Shown in pieces: positions 1 through 8,903 of a stretch of 64,000 bases of DNA. The DNA comes from Deltaproteobacteria bacterium (GTDB taxonomy: Bacteria; Desulfobacterota; GWC2-55-46): positions 41,283 through 105,282 of the forward strand of contig JACRCJ010000286.1 in assembly GCA_016219075.1 (NCBI GenBank), read 5' to 3'. The notes under the pieces are model-generated. The model saw only the letters and a program-made list of their open reading frames with translations. It was not told where the DNA came from and did not search any database. Position 1 is the stretch's first letter. Every line of letters starts with the position of its first letter. A program made the position numbers and the translations under genes.

Positions 1-29
1 GGCAGGGAAGGGGACGGTCAAGGACCTGA
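1..29 (+). other. possible 3' end of an upstream coding sequence
   Basis: The bases before the first complete gene read open in one frame (QGRGRSRT-like) and end in TGA at 27-29, directly before the ATG at 30. This would fit a tightly coupled upstream gene that lies outside the window. Eight codons are too few to support a gene call or a family. Confidence 0.2.
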
Positions 30-1637
30 ATGGCTGATAGACACTACATATCGAGGCTGGCAAAAACGGCCGCACCTTACGCCGCGTACATCGCGCTCGC
101 CTGTTTCTTTATCAAACAACCCCCGATGCACGAAGAGGTGATGCACCTGAGGGACACTGGCAGCTGGGCCTCCGCGCTCTCGTACTCGTGCCACCCTCCG
201 CTCTATGTGATGCTCGGGCGCATCGCGAGGATCATATTCGGCGAAGGCTACAGGGCGCTTTATATCCTCGGGATTTTTGCGGGGCTTATAAACCTGTACC
301 TCATAGGCAGGATCATCAACGCCGTCCTTGAAGACCTGGGGGACAAAAAAGAGGCGTTCTCTCTCGCCGGAGTCTGGATAGCCGTGCTGATGCCAGTGTT
401 TGTCCAGGGCTCGCTGCTGCTTGAGATCGAGCCGGCCGTGCTGACGCCGCTATCGCTGCTCGCGCTATTGTACTACATCAGGAAAGAGGGGCGGGGCGGG
501 ACGGGTTTTTACGCCATGACCGGTGTTTTATTCGCTCTTACGATGTGGGCCAAATATTTCTTCACGCCTTTCCTGCTGATATTCTCGATATTCATATACG
601 AGGCAACGGGAGGGAAGATGCTCAGGGACGCGCTCAGGTCTTCCGTGATAATGCTCGGCACGGCGCTCGCCATATTCGTTCCGACGTATCTTTTATATTC
701 GAAGGCGTTCATAACCGGCGCCAACTCCTTTGCCTTCCTCGCCCTCGATAAGACGAAGGAGGGCGCGCCTTTATTCGCGTCATTAAAGATATTTTTCCCG
801 ATGGCCACGAAGCTCATGGCCCTGACGTTCTGGCTGAGCCCGTTTTTCATCGCGGCAGTCATCTGGCTCATGCGGAGGATCTTTCACGACAGGCAGACAT
901 TCAGGAAAGAAAGGCTCTTCGCCATAGCAACGGCGTGCATATTCGTCTTCTACCTGACCATGCACCCTTACCCGTTCGGTGAGTCCAAATACTTCTATCC
1001 GATCTTCCCGCTCCTCGCGGTTTTGGGATCGAGCCTGCTCGCGAGGTCAGGTTTAAGGCTGCCGCCACTCAGGTACGCGGTATTGATAATCCCGGCCACG
1101 GCCGTCATCTTCTTTACCATCGGCGACCCTCTGTACCAGGCTATCGGCCTTTACCGTAGCCTTTCGATGGGCAGGCTCTATCTATACGTCTTTTTTTACG
1201 CCTCGATAAACCTCGCGCTCTTCGGGGCGGCCTACGCAATATTCAACGGGCGCGGCTTCAGCGCGTTCGGGTCATCGCTCGTATACCTTTCGATATGCTC
1301 GAGCCTGTCGCTCTTCGCCTCCCAGGCGATTGGCCAATACCAGACAAGGAGCCAGTACGGGGAGAACGGCGCGCTTGAGACCGTCAGCTTCATAAGGTCC
1401 GGGGTCCCGTCGTCCAGCAGGGTCATCATCCCCGGCGATATCCGCTTTTATACGGAGATGGAGTTCGTAAAGGTGGGGGCGGTCTCAGAGGGCGCGGAGA
1501 GCATCGCCGAATGGGACTGGATAGTGGAAAGAAAGGCCAACATACTCAGGCTCAAGCCTGAAGCGTCAAGCGCGCTGGTCTCGAACTACAGGCTCTTAAG
1601 GCATATAGGCTCATACGAGATTTACAGGCGGAGATAG
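30..1637 (+). CDS. GT39-like integral membrane glycosyltransferase
   Basis: Polytopic inner-membrane protein of 535 aa with about ten or eleven hydrophobic segments. The first is near residues 15-28, and a periplasmic-type C-terminal tail follows from about residue 430. The acidic motif MHEEVMHL just after the first membrane segment, followed by HPPLYVMLGR, resembles the first loop of PMT/ArnT-like (GT39/GT83) enzymes, which use polyprenyl-linked sugars. AAGGA at 20-24 gives a good ribosome site. It starts a + strand run of polysaccharide genes and is 2 nt from the next gene. Family membership is inferred from topology and the acidic loop; donor and acceptor are unknown. A non-catalytic membrane protein of the same fold is possible. 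Confidence 0.6.
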   Translation: MADRHYISRLAKTAAPYAAYIALACFFIKQPPMHEEVMHLRDTGSWASALSYSCHPPLYVMLGRIARIIFGEGYRALYILGIFAGLINLYLIGRIINAVLEDLGDKKEAFSLAGVWIAVLMPVFVQGSLLLEIEPAVLTPLSLLALLYYIRKEGRGGTGFYAMTGVLFALTMWAKYFFTPFLLIFSIFIYEATGGKMLRDALRSSVIMLGTALAIFVPTYLLYSKAFITGANSFAFLALDKTKEGAPLFASLKIFFPMATKLMALTFWLSPFFIAAVIWLMRRIFHDRQTFRKERLFAIATACIFVFYLTMHPYPFGESKYFYPIFPLLAVLGSSLLARSGLRLPPLRYAVLIIPATAVIFFTIGDPLYQAIGLYRSLSMGRLYLYVFFYASINLALFGAAYAIFNGRGFSAFGSSLVYLSICSSLSLFASQAIGQYQTRSQYGENGALETVSFIRSGVPSSSRVIIPGDIRFYTEMEFVKVGAVSEGAESIAEWDWIVERKANILRLKPEASSALVSNYRLLRHIGSYEIYRRR

Positions 1638-1639
1638 CT

Positions 1640-2992
1640 ATGGAACAGGCTGAGAGGGCGTATACCGGCATGGGGACGCGGGAGAGCACGGCGGGGCTTA
1701 ATTTTACCGCGGTAGCCGTTTTTACGGTCTCTGTTTTCATACTCTCGAACGACAACAGCCTGAGGATCGCCTCGGTAAGCGTCTCAACCGCAGTTGCCTT
1801 CCTGATGCTCGCGGTCTTTTTGGTCAGCGGTTTGAAGAAAGGCAGGTTCATCCTCAAGGGACACGATGTGCAGAGGCCGCTGTTCCTCCTTTTCTTCTGG
1901 GCCGTTTTCTCTCTCATAATCGCCCGCCTCGACCCGTGGAAGGCGCTCCCGGAGGCCGCGTATTCCTACACATGGGCCAACGGGATGAACTCGCCGGCGT
2001 GGAGGGGGGCGTCTTTCTTACTACGGCTTTTCCTTTCCGTCTTCGCCATCGAGTTCATCATCTCGAACGTGGATACGAAAGAGAAGGTCTTCAGGGTCGT
2101 GAACATCACTTTAGCCGTATATTTCCTCGTATGCCTCTTCGGCCTCGCGCAGATAATCCTCTATTTTTTCTTCCACATCGAGGCGGGCAGCGTTTTGACC
2201 GAGCCGCACTTCCGGGCCGGGGGGTACGTGGGCGAGCCGCAGACCTACGGGATACTCCTCGTAAGCTCGCTCTTCCTCGTGATAGCCGCGGTCAACAAAA
2301 GATGCGAGGGGATTTACTTCTCAAGGCGCTTTCTTAAGATACTCCTTCTTATGGCTATCATAGACCTCGTCTTTACTTTTTCGGTTTCGATGTTCGTCTC
2401 GGTCCTTCTGGCGCTCTTGTTCCACAGCAATGAAATAAGGAAAAGGGGCCTTATCATCTTTTCGATAGCAGGCGGCGCGGCCGCCTACGCCTTTTACAGC
2501 TTCCTTAACTCGGTGCTGATAGCAAAGCTCGTAAGCGAGACCTTCACCTACAACAGCAGGACCCTCACCTGGAATATCGGCGCCAAAATGCTCGGCGAGA
2601 ACCCGATTGCGGGGGTCGGCATAGGGCAGTCGCCTTTGCTATCCGGGTATTTCTCGGAGCTTATAAACCTGAGCTTCGATTCTCTCAACTTCGACGCCTT
2701 CCGCGTCACCCTTCTTAATTCCTACATAGAATGGGGGGCCGAGACAGGCATTGTCGGGCTTGCGGTGCTCCTGTACCTGATATACAGGTGCTATATGATT
2801 GGCAGGGCGCGCACGCAGAGCAAGGAGTTCAAGTTCGTAAGACTCGCGTACGGCGGGGCGCTCCTCGCGCTCGCGGTTTCCGCTAACTCGTACGGCGGGG
2901 TCTTCTACGTTGGGTGCTTCAACCTGGTCTTCGCCATGTATATAGCGGGGACGAGGGTCTTCAGCCGGGCGGCGGATGCGGCAGCTCTATAG
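1640..2992 (+). CDS. O-antigen ligase / Wzy-type polymerase family protein
   Basis: Membrane protein of 450 aa with about ten to twelve hydrophobic segments and one larger extracytoplasmic loop. The loop holds the family-type signatures GENPIAGVGIGQSP (around residue 320) and NSYIEWGAETGIVGL (around residue 365). These belong to the O-antigen ligase/polymerase superfamily, which joins undecaprenyl-linked glycans either to each other (Wzy) or to lipid A core (WaaL). GGAG at 1629-1632 precedes the ATG. It lies between a GT39-like gene and a GT9 gene, and it overlaps the next gene by 17 nt. With Wzz, Wza-like and Wzi genes downstream, polymerase is the more likely role, but sequence alone does not separate ligase from polymerase. 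Confidence 0.75.
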   Translation: MEQAERAYTGMGTRESTAGLNFTAVAVFTVSVFILSNDNSLRIASVSVSTAVAFLMLAVFLVSGLKKGRFILKGHDVQRPLFLLFFWAVFSLIIARLDPWKALPEAAYSYTWANGMNSPAWRGASFLLRLFLSVFAIEFIISNVDTKEKVFRVVNITLAVYFLVCLFGLAQIILYFFFHIEAGSVLTEPHFRAGGYVGEPQTYGILLVSSLFLVIAAVNKRCEGIYFSRRFLKILLLMAIIDLVFTFSVSMFVSVLLALLFHSNEIRKRGLIIFSIAGGAAAYAFYSFLNSVLIAKLVSETFTYNSRTLTWNIGAKMLGENPIAGVGIGQSPLLSGYFSELINLSFDSLNFDAFRVTLLNSYIEWGAETGIVGLAVLLYLIYRCYMIGRARTQSKEFKFVRLAYGGALLALAVSANSYGGVFYVGCFNLVFAMYIAGTRVFSRAADAAAL

Positions 2993-4133
2993 ATATGCGG
3001 TATTCTTCTCCAGGACGCTGGCCCTTTCTTCAGGGTCTTTCACGCAGTCTCTGCTTCACGCGCTGTATGAGAGACATTACCCGGCGAGGAAACGGAAGGC
3101 CGGGGGAGAAATCAATATCCTTGTAGTCCAGCTCGGCCAGATAGGGGACTTTGTCCTCTCCGCCCCGCTCTTCGAGGCGCTTAAATCGACCTACGGCAAA
3201 AGGCTAAGGCTGACCGTAATGACCGATTCGATAAATAAGGACCTTGCCGGCATGGACATGAACATAGACAAGACCGTTTTTTATGACTCGCCGAGGTATT
3301 CACGGGTAAAGGGCGGCGGAAGCGTTTTCCCTTACGAGCGCCTTAAAGAAGGAAGGTTCGACGAGGTTATCTGGCTCAGGGGTGACATGAAGGTATTTAT
3401 ATGGATGGCCTCAAGAAGGGTCCCGATGAAGAGCATAATGAAGTTCCCGAACCCGCTACGCTCGTCATGGCTCGCGCTCATAACAGGACGGCCTTCCAAA
3501 AAAAAGGCGATGCATTACCTTGAGACACTCGACGAGGTGTGTAAAGACGCCAGCCCAAGCGGGCTATTCAGGGCGAAGGCAAGCAATGCGCCAGCCGCAG
3601 GCATGCGGGAAGTCATGATACACATCGGCTCCGGCAACGCCTTGAGGAGGTGGCCTGAGGAGAGGTTCTCGAAGCTCTGCTCGCTACTCGCCGGGCTTTC
3701 GCCTGATATCAGCGTCAGCCTTATCGGCTCAAAAGAGGACAGGCAGGCCGGCGAGCGCATAGCCACAGGGGCGGCCGCAAATGGCGCTCAAGGGGTCAGC
3801 AACCTCTGCGGGGCTTTCATGCTTACGGACCTGTACGAAAGGTTCAGGGCCGCCAGCCTTTACATCGGGTTCGACAGCGGCCCCATGCACATGGCGGCGA
3901 GCGCCGGGGCCCCGCTCATAGCGCTTATGGGCCCGCAGTCCCCGCAGGTCTTCGGCCCGCGCGGTCAGAACGTAAAAGTGATACACAAGGGGTTTCCCTG
4001 CTCACCGTGCTGGCAGTTCGGGTGCGTGCGTAACGATAACGGCGCGGGCGCGTGCGTGCTCGCGATAACCCCTGAGGAGGTCTTCAGGGAGGCCAGGGCT
4101 TTCCTGGAGGGTTCGGCTTCTTATGCGCATTGA
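2976..4133 (+). CDS. glycosyltransferase family 9 (heptosyltransferase-like)
   Basis: Soluble GT-B protein of 385 aa. The N-terminal Rossmann half begins at about residue 47 with ILVVQLGQIGDFVLSAPLFEAL. The C-terminal half carries the nucleotide-sugar-binding pattern HIGSGNALRRWP and IGFDSGPMHMAASAGAPLIALMGP, typical of GT9. A cysteine cluster CSPCWQFGC followed by another Cys near the C-terminus recurs in many GT9 proteins. The family transfers ADP-heptose or related sugars to lipopolysaccharide core or exopolysaccharide intermediates on the cytoplasmic face. The ATG at 2976 overlaps the previous gene by 17 nt. The first 45 residues are not part of the usual fold and may be an unconserved extension. 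Confidence 0.85.
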   Translation: MRQLYRYAVFFSRTLALSSGSFTQSLLHALYERHYPARKRKAGGEINILVVQLGQIGDFVLSAPLFEALKSTYGKRLRLTVMTDSINKDLAGMDMNIDKTVFYDSPRYSRVKGGGSVFPYERLKEGRFDEVIWLRGDMKVFIWMASRRVPMKSIMKFPNPLRSSWLALITGRPSKKKAMHYLETLDEVCKDASPSGLFRAKASNAPAAGMREVMIHIGSGNALRRWPEERFSKLCSLLAGLSPDISVSLIGSKEDRQAGERIATGAAANGAQGVSNLCGAFMLTDLYERFRAASLYIGFDSGPMHMAASAGAPLIALMGPQSPQVFGPRGQNVKVIHKGFPCSPCWQFGCVRNDNGAGACVLAITPEEVFREARAFLEGSASYAH

Positions 4134-4749
4134 CCCGAGGCTTTTATTCCTCATGAGGAGGGCCTTTGAGGCAAAGGACGAGCGCTTCGGAGGTATCAAT
4201 GCGCGCTTTCTGGATATCGGATGCGCTGACGGGAGTTTTATAAATGCGGTGCTCGCCTCCGGCAAAAGCGGCGTGGAAATAGACGGGGTAGACGTGCCGT
4301 CCCGATGGCTCAAGGCCGCCTCAATCGGCGCCGGGTGCAGGCTCTACGTACAGGACCTGCAGAAGGGAATAGGGGAGATGGAGCCGGGCAAATACCATAT
4401 CGCGACGATGTGGGAGGTGGTGGAACATATTGAGAACGTCCATCAGTTCCTCCGCAACGCCAGCGAGCTCCTTGTCCCCGGGGGCGTTGCGCTTTTATCC
4501 ACGCCGAACCTCCTGAGCCTGAGCCGCTTCGTAAAGGGGCAAAGGTGGGTGGGCACTTCAGAGCCTGACCATAAATACCTCTTCGACGCGAAGTCATTAA
4601 AGATGGTGCTTTCAAGGACCGGCTTTAGCGAAATAGACGTGAGGGGTTTTTTCCTGCCGTCGAAAGGCCCGTCTTTCGACCCGTGGAACAGGCTCCTTTC
4701 CATGTCGCCCGGAGGCGGGATGCTCTTTGCCAGGGCCTTAAAGGGGTAG
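4123..4749 (+). CDS. class I SAM-dependent methyltransferase
   Basis: Protein of 208 aa with a Rossmann methyltransferase fold. Motif I FLDIGCADGSFINAV is near residue 27, the acidic ribose-binding region GVDVPSRWL follows, and the post-I region MWEVVEHIENVHQFLRN is at about 90-107. LLSTPNLLSLSRF resembles UbiG/Methyltransf_11 proteins of glycan clusters. The ATG lies within the end of the GT9 gene (11 nt overlap), so translation is probably coupled. It probably O-, N- or C-methylates a sugar or the polysaccharide end, but the acceptor cannot be told. At 208 aa it is compact, with no extra domain. Confidence 0.8.
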   Translation: MRIDPRLLFLMRRAFEAKDERFGGINARFLDIGCADGSFINAVLASGKSGVEIDGVDVPSRWLKAASIGAGCRLYVQDLQKGIGEMEPGKYHIATMWEVVEHIENVHQFLRNASELLVPGGVALLSTPNLLSLSRFVKGQRWVGTSEPDHKYLFDAKSLKMVLSRTGFSEIDVRGFFLPSKGPSFDPWNRLLSMSPGGGMLFARALKG

Positions 4750-4818
4750 ATAGATAACGGCGCCCGGTCCTTTTGGAAAGACAAGGCGGCCCAAAGATAA
4801 CCATAAAAGGATAAAACC

Positions 4819-6273
4819 ATGAAAAAGATACTCCTTGTATATAACGTCTATTCAGATGAGCTCGGGTCGAGCCGCCCGCCGCTCGGCACGGGCTATCTCG
4901 CGCAGGCGCTCGAGGACGCGGGGGCCGAGTACGGCGTGGTTGACATGAAGCTCGGCTACTCGGAGGAAGACGTCCTGAAAATGATCGAGGAAGGCGGCTA
5001 TGACTGCGTGGGGACAACTGTCTATACGGTCGGGCACAAGAGGTTTTTCGGGCTCCTCGGTCTTATAAAGGACAGGTTCCCCTCCATCGAGACCCTTGCG
5101 GGGGGGCCGCATGTGACGATAATGGGCAGGAAAATACTGGAAGAGTACGGGAAGGTCGATTTCGCGTTCGCGGGAGAGTCTGAAGGCTCTCTTATACGGT
5201 TCCTTGAAGGCGGGGAACACAGGGATATCCCGGGGCTTATTTACAGGGATGGAGGGGAGGTCCTCTACCCGGTCCCGTTCACAAGGCCGGAGAATCTCGA
5301 CGATATCGGATGGCCGAAGTACTCCGGGTTCGAGCTCGACAAATACGCAAATGAAATGGGGGTCATCACATCGAGGGGGTGCCCTTACTCCTGCATCTTC
5401 TGCTCGGTCGGGCTCACGCTCGGCAAGAAGATAAGGACCCGCTCGATAGAAAAGATAGGCGATGAGCTTGAGTACTGGTACTCGAAAGGCAGGAGGATTT
5501 TCAACTTCCTCGACGACAACTTCACCTTCTACAGCGAAAGGGTCTTCGCGCTTTGCGGCGAGATAGAGAAAAGAGGGCTCAAGGACCTGACACTGAGGGC
5601 GTCAAACGGCATAAGGGCCGACAAGATAAACAGGGAGATGCTCCTCAGGATGAAGGAGGCCGGGTTCAAAAGTTTCGGCATCGGCGTCGAGGCGGGGAAC
5701 AACAAGGTGCTCAAGACGTTAAAGAAGGGCGAGACCATCGAGCAGATAGAGGGCGCGATAAAGATGAGCTGCGAGCTGGGGTTCGAGGTATCGCTCTTTT
5801 TCGTCTACGGGGCCCCAGGGGAGACGGCCGAGGACATAGAGGACTCCATAAGGATTGCCGGGAAATATCCCGTCTTCAAGGCTGACTTCTACAACCTCAT
5901 GCCGTTCCCGGGCACGGCCCTCTGGGACTGGGTCGAGGACAATAACGCCTGGACGGACGAGCCCCTTGAGCTGCTGAACAGCATGGACAAGAACCTCAGG
6001 TTCTCTAAAAAGACCGGCAGGCCCTTTTTCGTCACAAGCGAGCTCAACGAGGAAGACAGGCAGAAGCTCGCCGGGAAGCTGCGGAAGGCGACTCTGCATA
6101 TCCAGAGGAAGGGGATTGAAAAGGTCTTCGCAAGGTTCGGGGTATTGAAATACCCGGCCGGTTATATCGGCTCTACAATGGTCTTCCAGCGGCTTTTTTT
6201 CAATAACAACAGGCTCAGGAAATTATCCGACAGGGTACGCTTTCACTCAAAACCAAGGACAAAAGTAGATTAA
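4819..6273 (+). CDS. B12-binding-domain radical SAM protein
   Basis: Protein of 484 aa. The N-terminal half is a cobalamin-binding-like Rossmann domain (PPLGTGYLAQAL at about 14-26, AGGPHVTIMG at about 93-103). The radical SAM core follows with the [4Fe-4S] motif RGCPYSCIFC; its three cysteines fall at about 188, 192 and 195. FLDDNFTF and GIGVEAGNNKVLKTLKKG are typical strands of the Elp3/MiaB-like TIM barrel. Members of this class do radical methylations and other C-C chemistry with methylcobalamin and SAM. AAAGGA about 8 nt upstream sets the start after a 69 nt gap, the largest in this gene run. It is paired with a second enzyme of the same class. The substrate is unknown; a glycan precursor or lipid is plausible from context. 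Confidence 0.85.
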   Translation: MKKILLVYNVYSDELGSSRPPLGTGYLAQALEDAGAEYGVVDMKLGYSEEDVLKMIEEGGYDCVGTTVYTVGHKRFFGLLGLIKDRFPSIETLAGGPHVTIMGRKILEEYGKVDFAFAGESEGSLIRFLEGGEHRDIPGLIYRDGGEVLYPVPFTRPENLDDIGWPKYSGFELDKYANEMGVITSRGCPYSCIFCSVGLTLGKKIRTRSIEKIGDELEYWYSKGRRIFNFLDDNFTFYSERVFALCGEIEKRGLKDLTLRASNGIRADKINREMLLRMKEAGFKSFGIGVEAGNNKVLKTLKKGETIEQIEGAIKMSCELGFEVSLFFVYGAPGETAEDIEDSIRIAGKYPVFKADFYNLMPFPGTALWDWVEDNNAWTDEPLELLNSMDKNLRFSKKTGRPFFVTSELNEEDRQKLAGKLRKATLHIQRKGIEKVFARFGVLKYPAGYIGSTMVFQRLFFNNNRLRKLSDRVRFHSKPRTKVD

Positions 6274-6284
6274 GGGGGCGAATT

Positions 6285-7730
6285 ATGAAGATACTCATGC
6301 TCAACCCGCCGTTCCTTCCGAGGTTCTCAAGGTTCTCGCGGAGCCCCGCCGTGACAAGGAGCGGCACCATCTATTACCCGCTCTGGCACGCGTACGCCAC
6401 GGGACTCCTTGAAAGGGAGGGGCACAGGGTGATGCTCCTTGACGCGCCTGCCGAGGGGCTTGGCGCGGACGAGTGCTACAGGATAGCGAAGGGGTTCTCG
6501 CCGGATATTACGGTGGTCTACACCTCAACGCCGTCCATCTACAATGACGTAGAGATAGCCGGAGGTATTAAGGATATCCAGCCGAAGGGCGTTATTGTGC
6601 TCACCGGCCCCCATGTATCCGCCCTGCCTGAAGAATCCCTTGAGCTGGATAAAAGGGTCGATATCGTAGCGAGGGGCGAGTACGACCTTACAATAGCCGG
6701 GATAGCGAAGGCCATTGAAGAGGGCGAAGGCCTCGAATCGGTCAAAGGGATCACCTGGAGGTCGTCTTCGGGGATAACCTCAAACCCCGGCAGGGCCTTT
6801 ATCGAGGACCTTGACTCGTTGCCTTTCGTATCGATGGTCTATAAAAAACACCTGAAGGTAGAGAACTACTTCTACGCGCACTGCAGGTACCCGGCCGTGT
6901 CGATATTCACGAGCAGGGGGTGCAACGCGCAGTGCTCCTACTGCGTCTATCCCCAGCAGATGTTCGGCAGGAAGCAGAGGCAGAGGAGCCCGGAGAGCAT
7001 CGTAGCCGAGTTCGAATACATCGAAAAGGAACTGCCTCGGGTGAAAGAGGTCCTGATAGACGACGACACGTTCTCTTCCGACCAGTCGCATACGATGCAG
7101 TTCTGCGAGCTGATGATAAAAAAGGGGATAAGGGTGCCGTGGACAGCCGAGTGCAGGGCGAACCTGAAGTACGAGACGATGGCCATGATGAAACGCGCGG
7201 GTTGCAGGCTTATCGTCGTGGGCTTCGAGAGCGCGGACAACACGGTCCTTAAGAACATGAAGAAGGGCCTGAGCATCGATAGGATGAGGCTTTTCGCGTT
7301 CGAGGCCAGGAGGGCCGGGATCATGCTCCACGCCTGCTTCATGGCGGGCAACAAGGGGGACACCATCGGGACCCTCATGGAGTCCCTCCGGTTCGCCAGG
7401 GAAGTGAACGCCGATACGTGCCAGTTCTTCCCGCTCATGGTCTACCCCGGCACCGAGAGCTACGATTGGGCGAAAAAGAGCGGGTATCTGAAGGAAAAGG
7501 ACTTTAGCAGGTGGCTTACCCCGGACGGGCTGCATAACTGCGTGGTTTCCACGCCGGAATTGAGCGCAAAGGACGCGGTGGATTTCTGCGGCTACGCGAG
7601 GAGGAAGTATTACCTGGGGCCGGGGTACCTGAGCAGGAAGCTCCTCCAAATGATAAAGAGCCCCGGGGAGCTTAAAAAGACCGTGAAGTCCGCGAAGACC
7701 TTCGCGAAATACCTTCTGAAGGCGAATTGA
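6285..7730 (+). CDS. B12-binding-domain radical SAM protein (second of a pair)
   Basis: Protein of 481 aa with the same layout as the preceding gene but clearly different sequence. The cobalamin-like domain includes GPHVSALPEESLEL. The cluster motif RGCNAQCSYC places cysteines at about 213, 217 and 220. The barrel strands include VLIDDDTFSSD and IVVGFESADNTVLKNMKKG. GGGGG at 6273-6280 is a good ribosome site 4-5 nt before the ATG. It lies 11 nt after the first radical SAM gene and 12 nt before a GT2 gene, so all three are probably one transcript. It is a probable radical methyltransferase or rearrangement enzyme; it could also be a HpnJ/HpnP-like lipid enzyme, which I cannot exclude. Confidence 0.85.
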   Translation: MKILMLNPPFLPRFSRFSRSPAVTRSGTIYYPLWHAYATGLLEREGHRVMLLDAPAEGLGADECYRIAKGFSPDITVVYTSTPSIYNDVEIAGGIKDIQPKGVIVLTGPHVSALPEESLELDKRVDIVARGEYDLTIAGIAKAIEEGEGLESVKGITWRSSSGITSNPGRAFIEDLDSLPFVSMVYKKHLKVENYFYAHCRYPAVSIFTSRGCNAQCSYCVYPQQMFGRKQRQRSPESIVAEFEYIEKELPRVKEVLIDDDTFSSDQSHTMQFCELMIKKGIRVPWTAECRANLKYETMAMMKRAGCRLIVVGFESADNTVLKNMKKGLSIDRMRLFAFEARRAGIMLHACFMAGNKGDTIGTLMESLRFAREVNADTCQFFPLMVYPGTESYDWAKKSGYLKEKDFSRWLTPDGLHNCVVSTPELSAKDAVDFCGYARRKYYLGPGYLSRKLLQMIKSPGELKKTVKSAKTFAKYLLKAN

Positions 7731-7742
7731 AAGGAGATGGTG

Positions 7743-8903
7743 ATGTTCCTGGAGGCCGCTTTCTGGTCAGGCGTCATTGTCATACTTTACTCTTACATCG
7801 GGTACCCGGCGCTGCTGTTACTGCTGAACAGGCTCATCCCTGCTGACAAGCCTTTGGCGGAGAACTCAAGACTGCCGAAGGTAAGCCTCGTAATAGCGGC
7901 CTACAACGAGGAGAAGGTGATAGACGACAAGATCAGGAACTCACTCGAAATAGATTACCCTGAAGGGCTTTTCGAGGTCTGGGTCGCGTCGGACGGCTCT
8001 GACGACGGGACGAACGGGATAGTCAGGAAATGGGCAGGGAAGGACGGGAGGGTGCGCTTGCTTGAGCTTCCGAGGTCCGGCAAATCCGAGGCCATAAACA
8101 GGGCGATGGAGCGGATCAGCGGGGAGATAGCGGTTTTTTCCGACGCTAACACAGTCTATTCGCCGGATTCGATAAAAAGGCTCGTGAGACGTTTCAACGA
8201 CCCGAGGGCCGGGTGCGTCTGCGGCAGGCTCGTATACAGGAACACGGGGCGCGCCGCCAGCGGCAGGGGAGAGGGGCTTTACTGGAGGTATGAGACCTTC
8301 TTGAAGGTGCTGGAGAGCAGGCTCGGCTTCATCGCCGGGGCGAACGGCGCGATCTACGCGATAAGGAAAGGGCTCTTCGAGCCCCTTGCGCGCGGGACTA
8401 TAAACGACGACCTCGTCATCTCGATGCGCATTGTAAGGAAGGGCTGCAGGAGCGTATACGAGGATAAGGCCGTGGCCTACGAGGACGTAGCGCCCACGGT
8501 CGGAAGCGAGTTCAGGCGCCATGTGAGGGACGGCGCCGGCCATTACCTGGCGGCCGTCCACCTGATAGGGCTACTTAACCCGTTCCTCGGCACAAGGTCG
8601 CTTATTTACCTCTCGCACAGGGTCCTGCGGTGGGGCGCGCCGTTTTTGATGATAGCGATGCTCTTTGCCAACATAGCGCTCAAGGGTGAGCCTTTCTACG
8701 CGTTATTGCTCATCCCGCACATCGGGTTTTATCTGCTGGCGTTTGCGGGGTTTTTCGTAATAAAGACCTTGCCGTGGCCGCTCCCGTTCTTCGTCTACGG
8801 GCCGTTTTACTTCTGCAACCTGAACCTCGCGCTCTTTTTCGGGTTCCTCAAGGCATTGACGGGCTCTCAGGGCGCCGCATGGGAAAGGACGGAGAGGGCA
8901 TGA
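7743..8903 (+). CDS. family 2 glycosyltransferase with membrane segments
   Basis: Processive-type GT2 of about 386 aa. One N-terminal membrane helix (WSGVIVILYSYIGYPALLLL) is followed by a cytoplasmic GT-A domain with DGSDDGT (UDP binding) near residue 84 and SDANTVY near 135. NDDLVISMRI, with an acid in the position of the catalytic base, is near 220. Two or three further membrane segments lie after about residue 290. I chose the ATG at 7743 because AAGGAG (7731-7736) is 6 nt upstream; the ATG at 7737 would touch the ribosome site. Such proteins resemble the N-acetylglucosamine or mannosyl transferases of exopolysaccharide loci. It shares ATGA with the next gene. Confidence 0.85.
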   Translation: MFLEAAFWSGVIVILYSYIGYPALLLLLNRLIPADKPLAENSRLPKVSLVIAAYNEEKVIDDKIRNSLEIDYPEGLFEVWVASDGSDDGTNGIVRKWAGKDGRVRLLELPRSGKSEAINRAMERISGEIAVFSDANTVYSPDSIKRLVRRFNDPRAGCVCGRLVYRNTGRAASGRGEGLYWRYETFLKVLESRLGFIAGANGAIYAIRKGLFEPLARGTINDDLVISMRIVRKGCRSVYEDKAVAYEDVAPTVGSEFRRHVRDGAGHYLAAVHLIGLLNPFLGTRSLIYLSHRVLRWGAPFLMIAMLFANIALKGEPFYALLLIPHIGFYLLAFAGFFVIKTLPWPLPFFVYGPFYFCNLNLALFFGFLKALTGSQGAAWERTERA

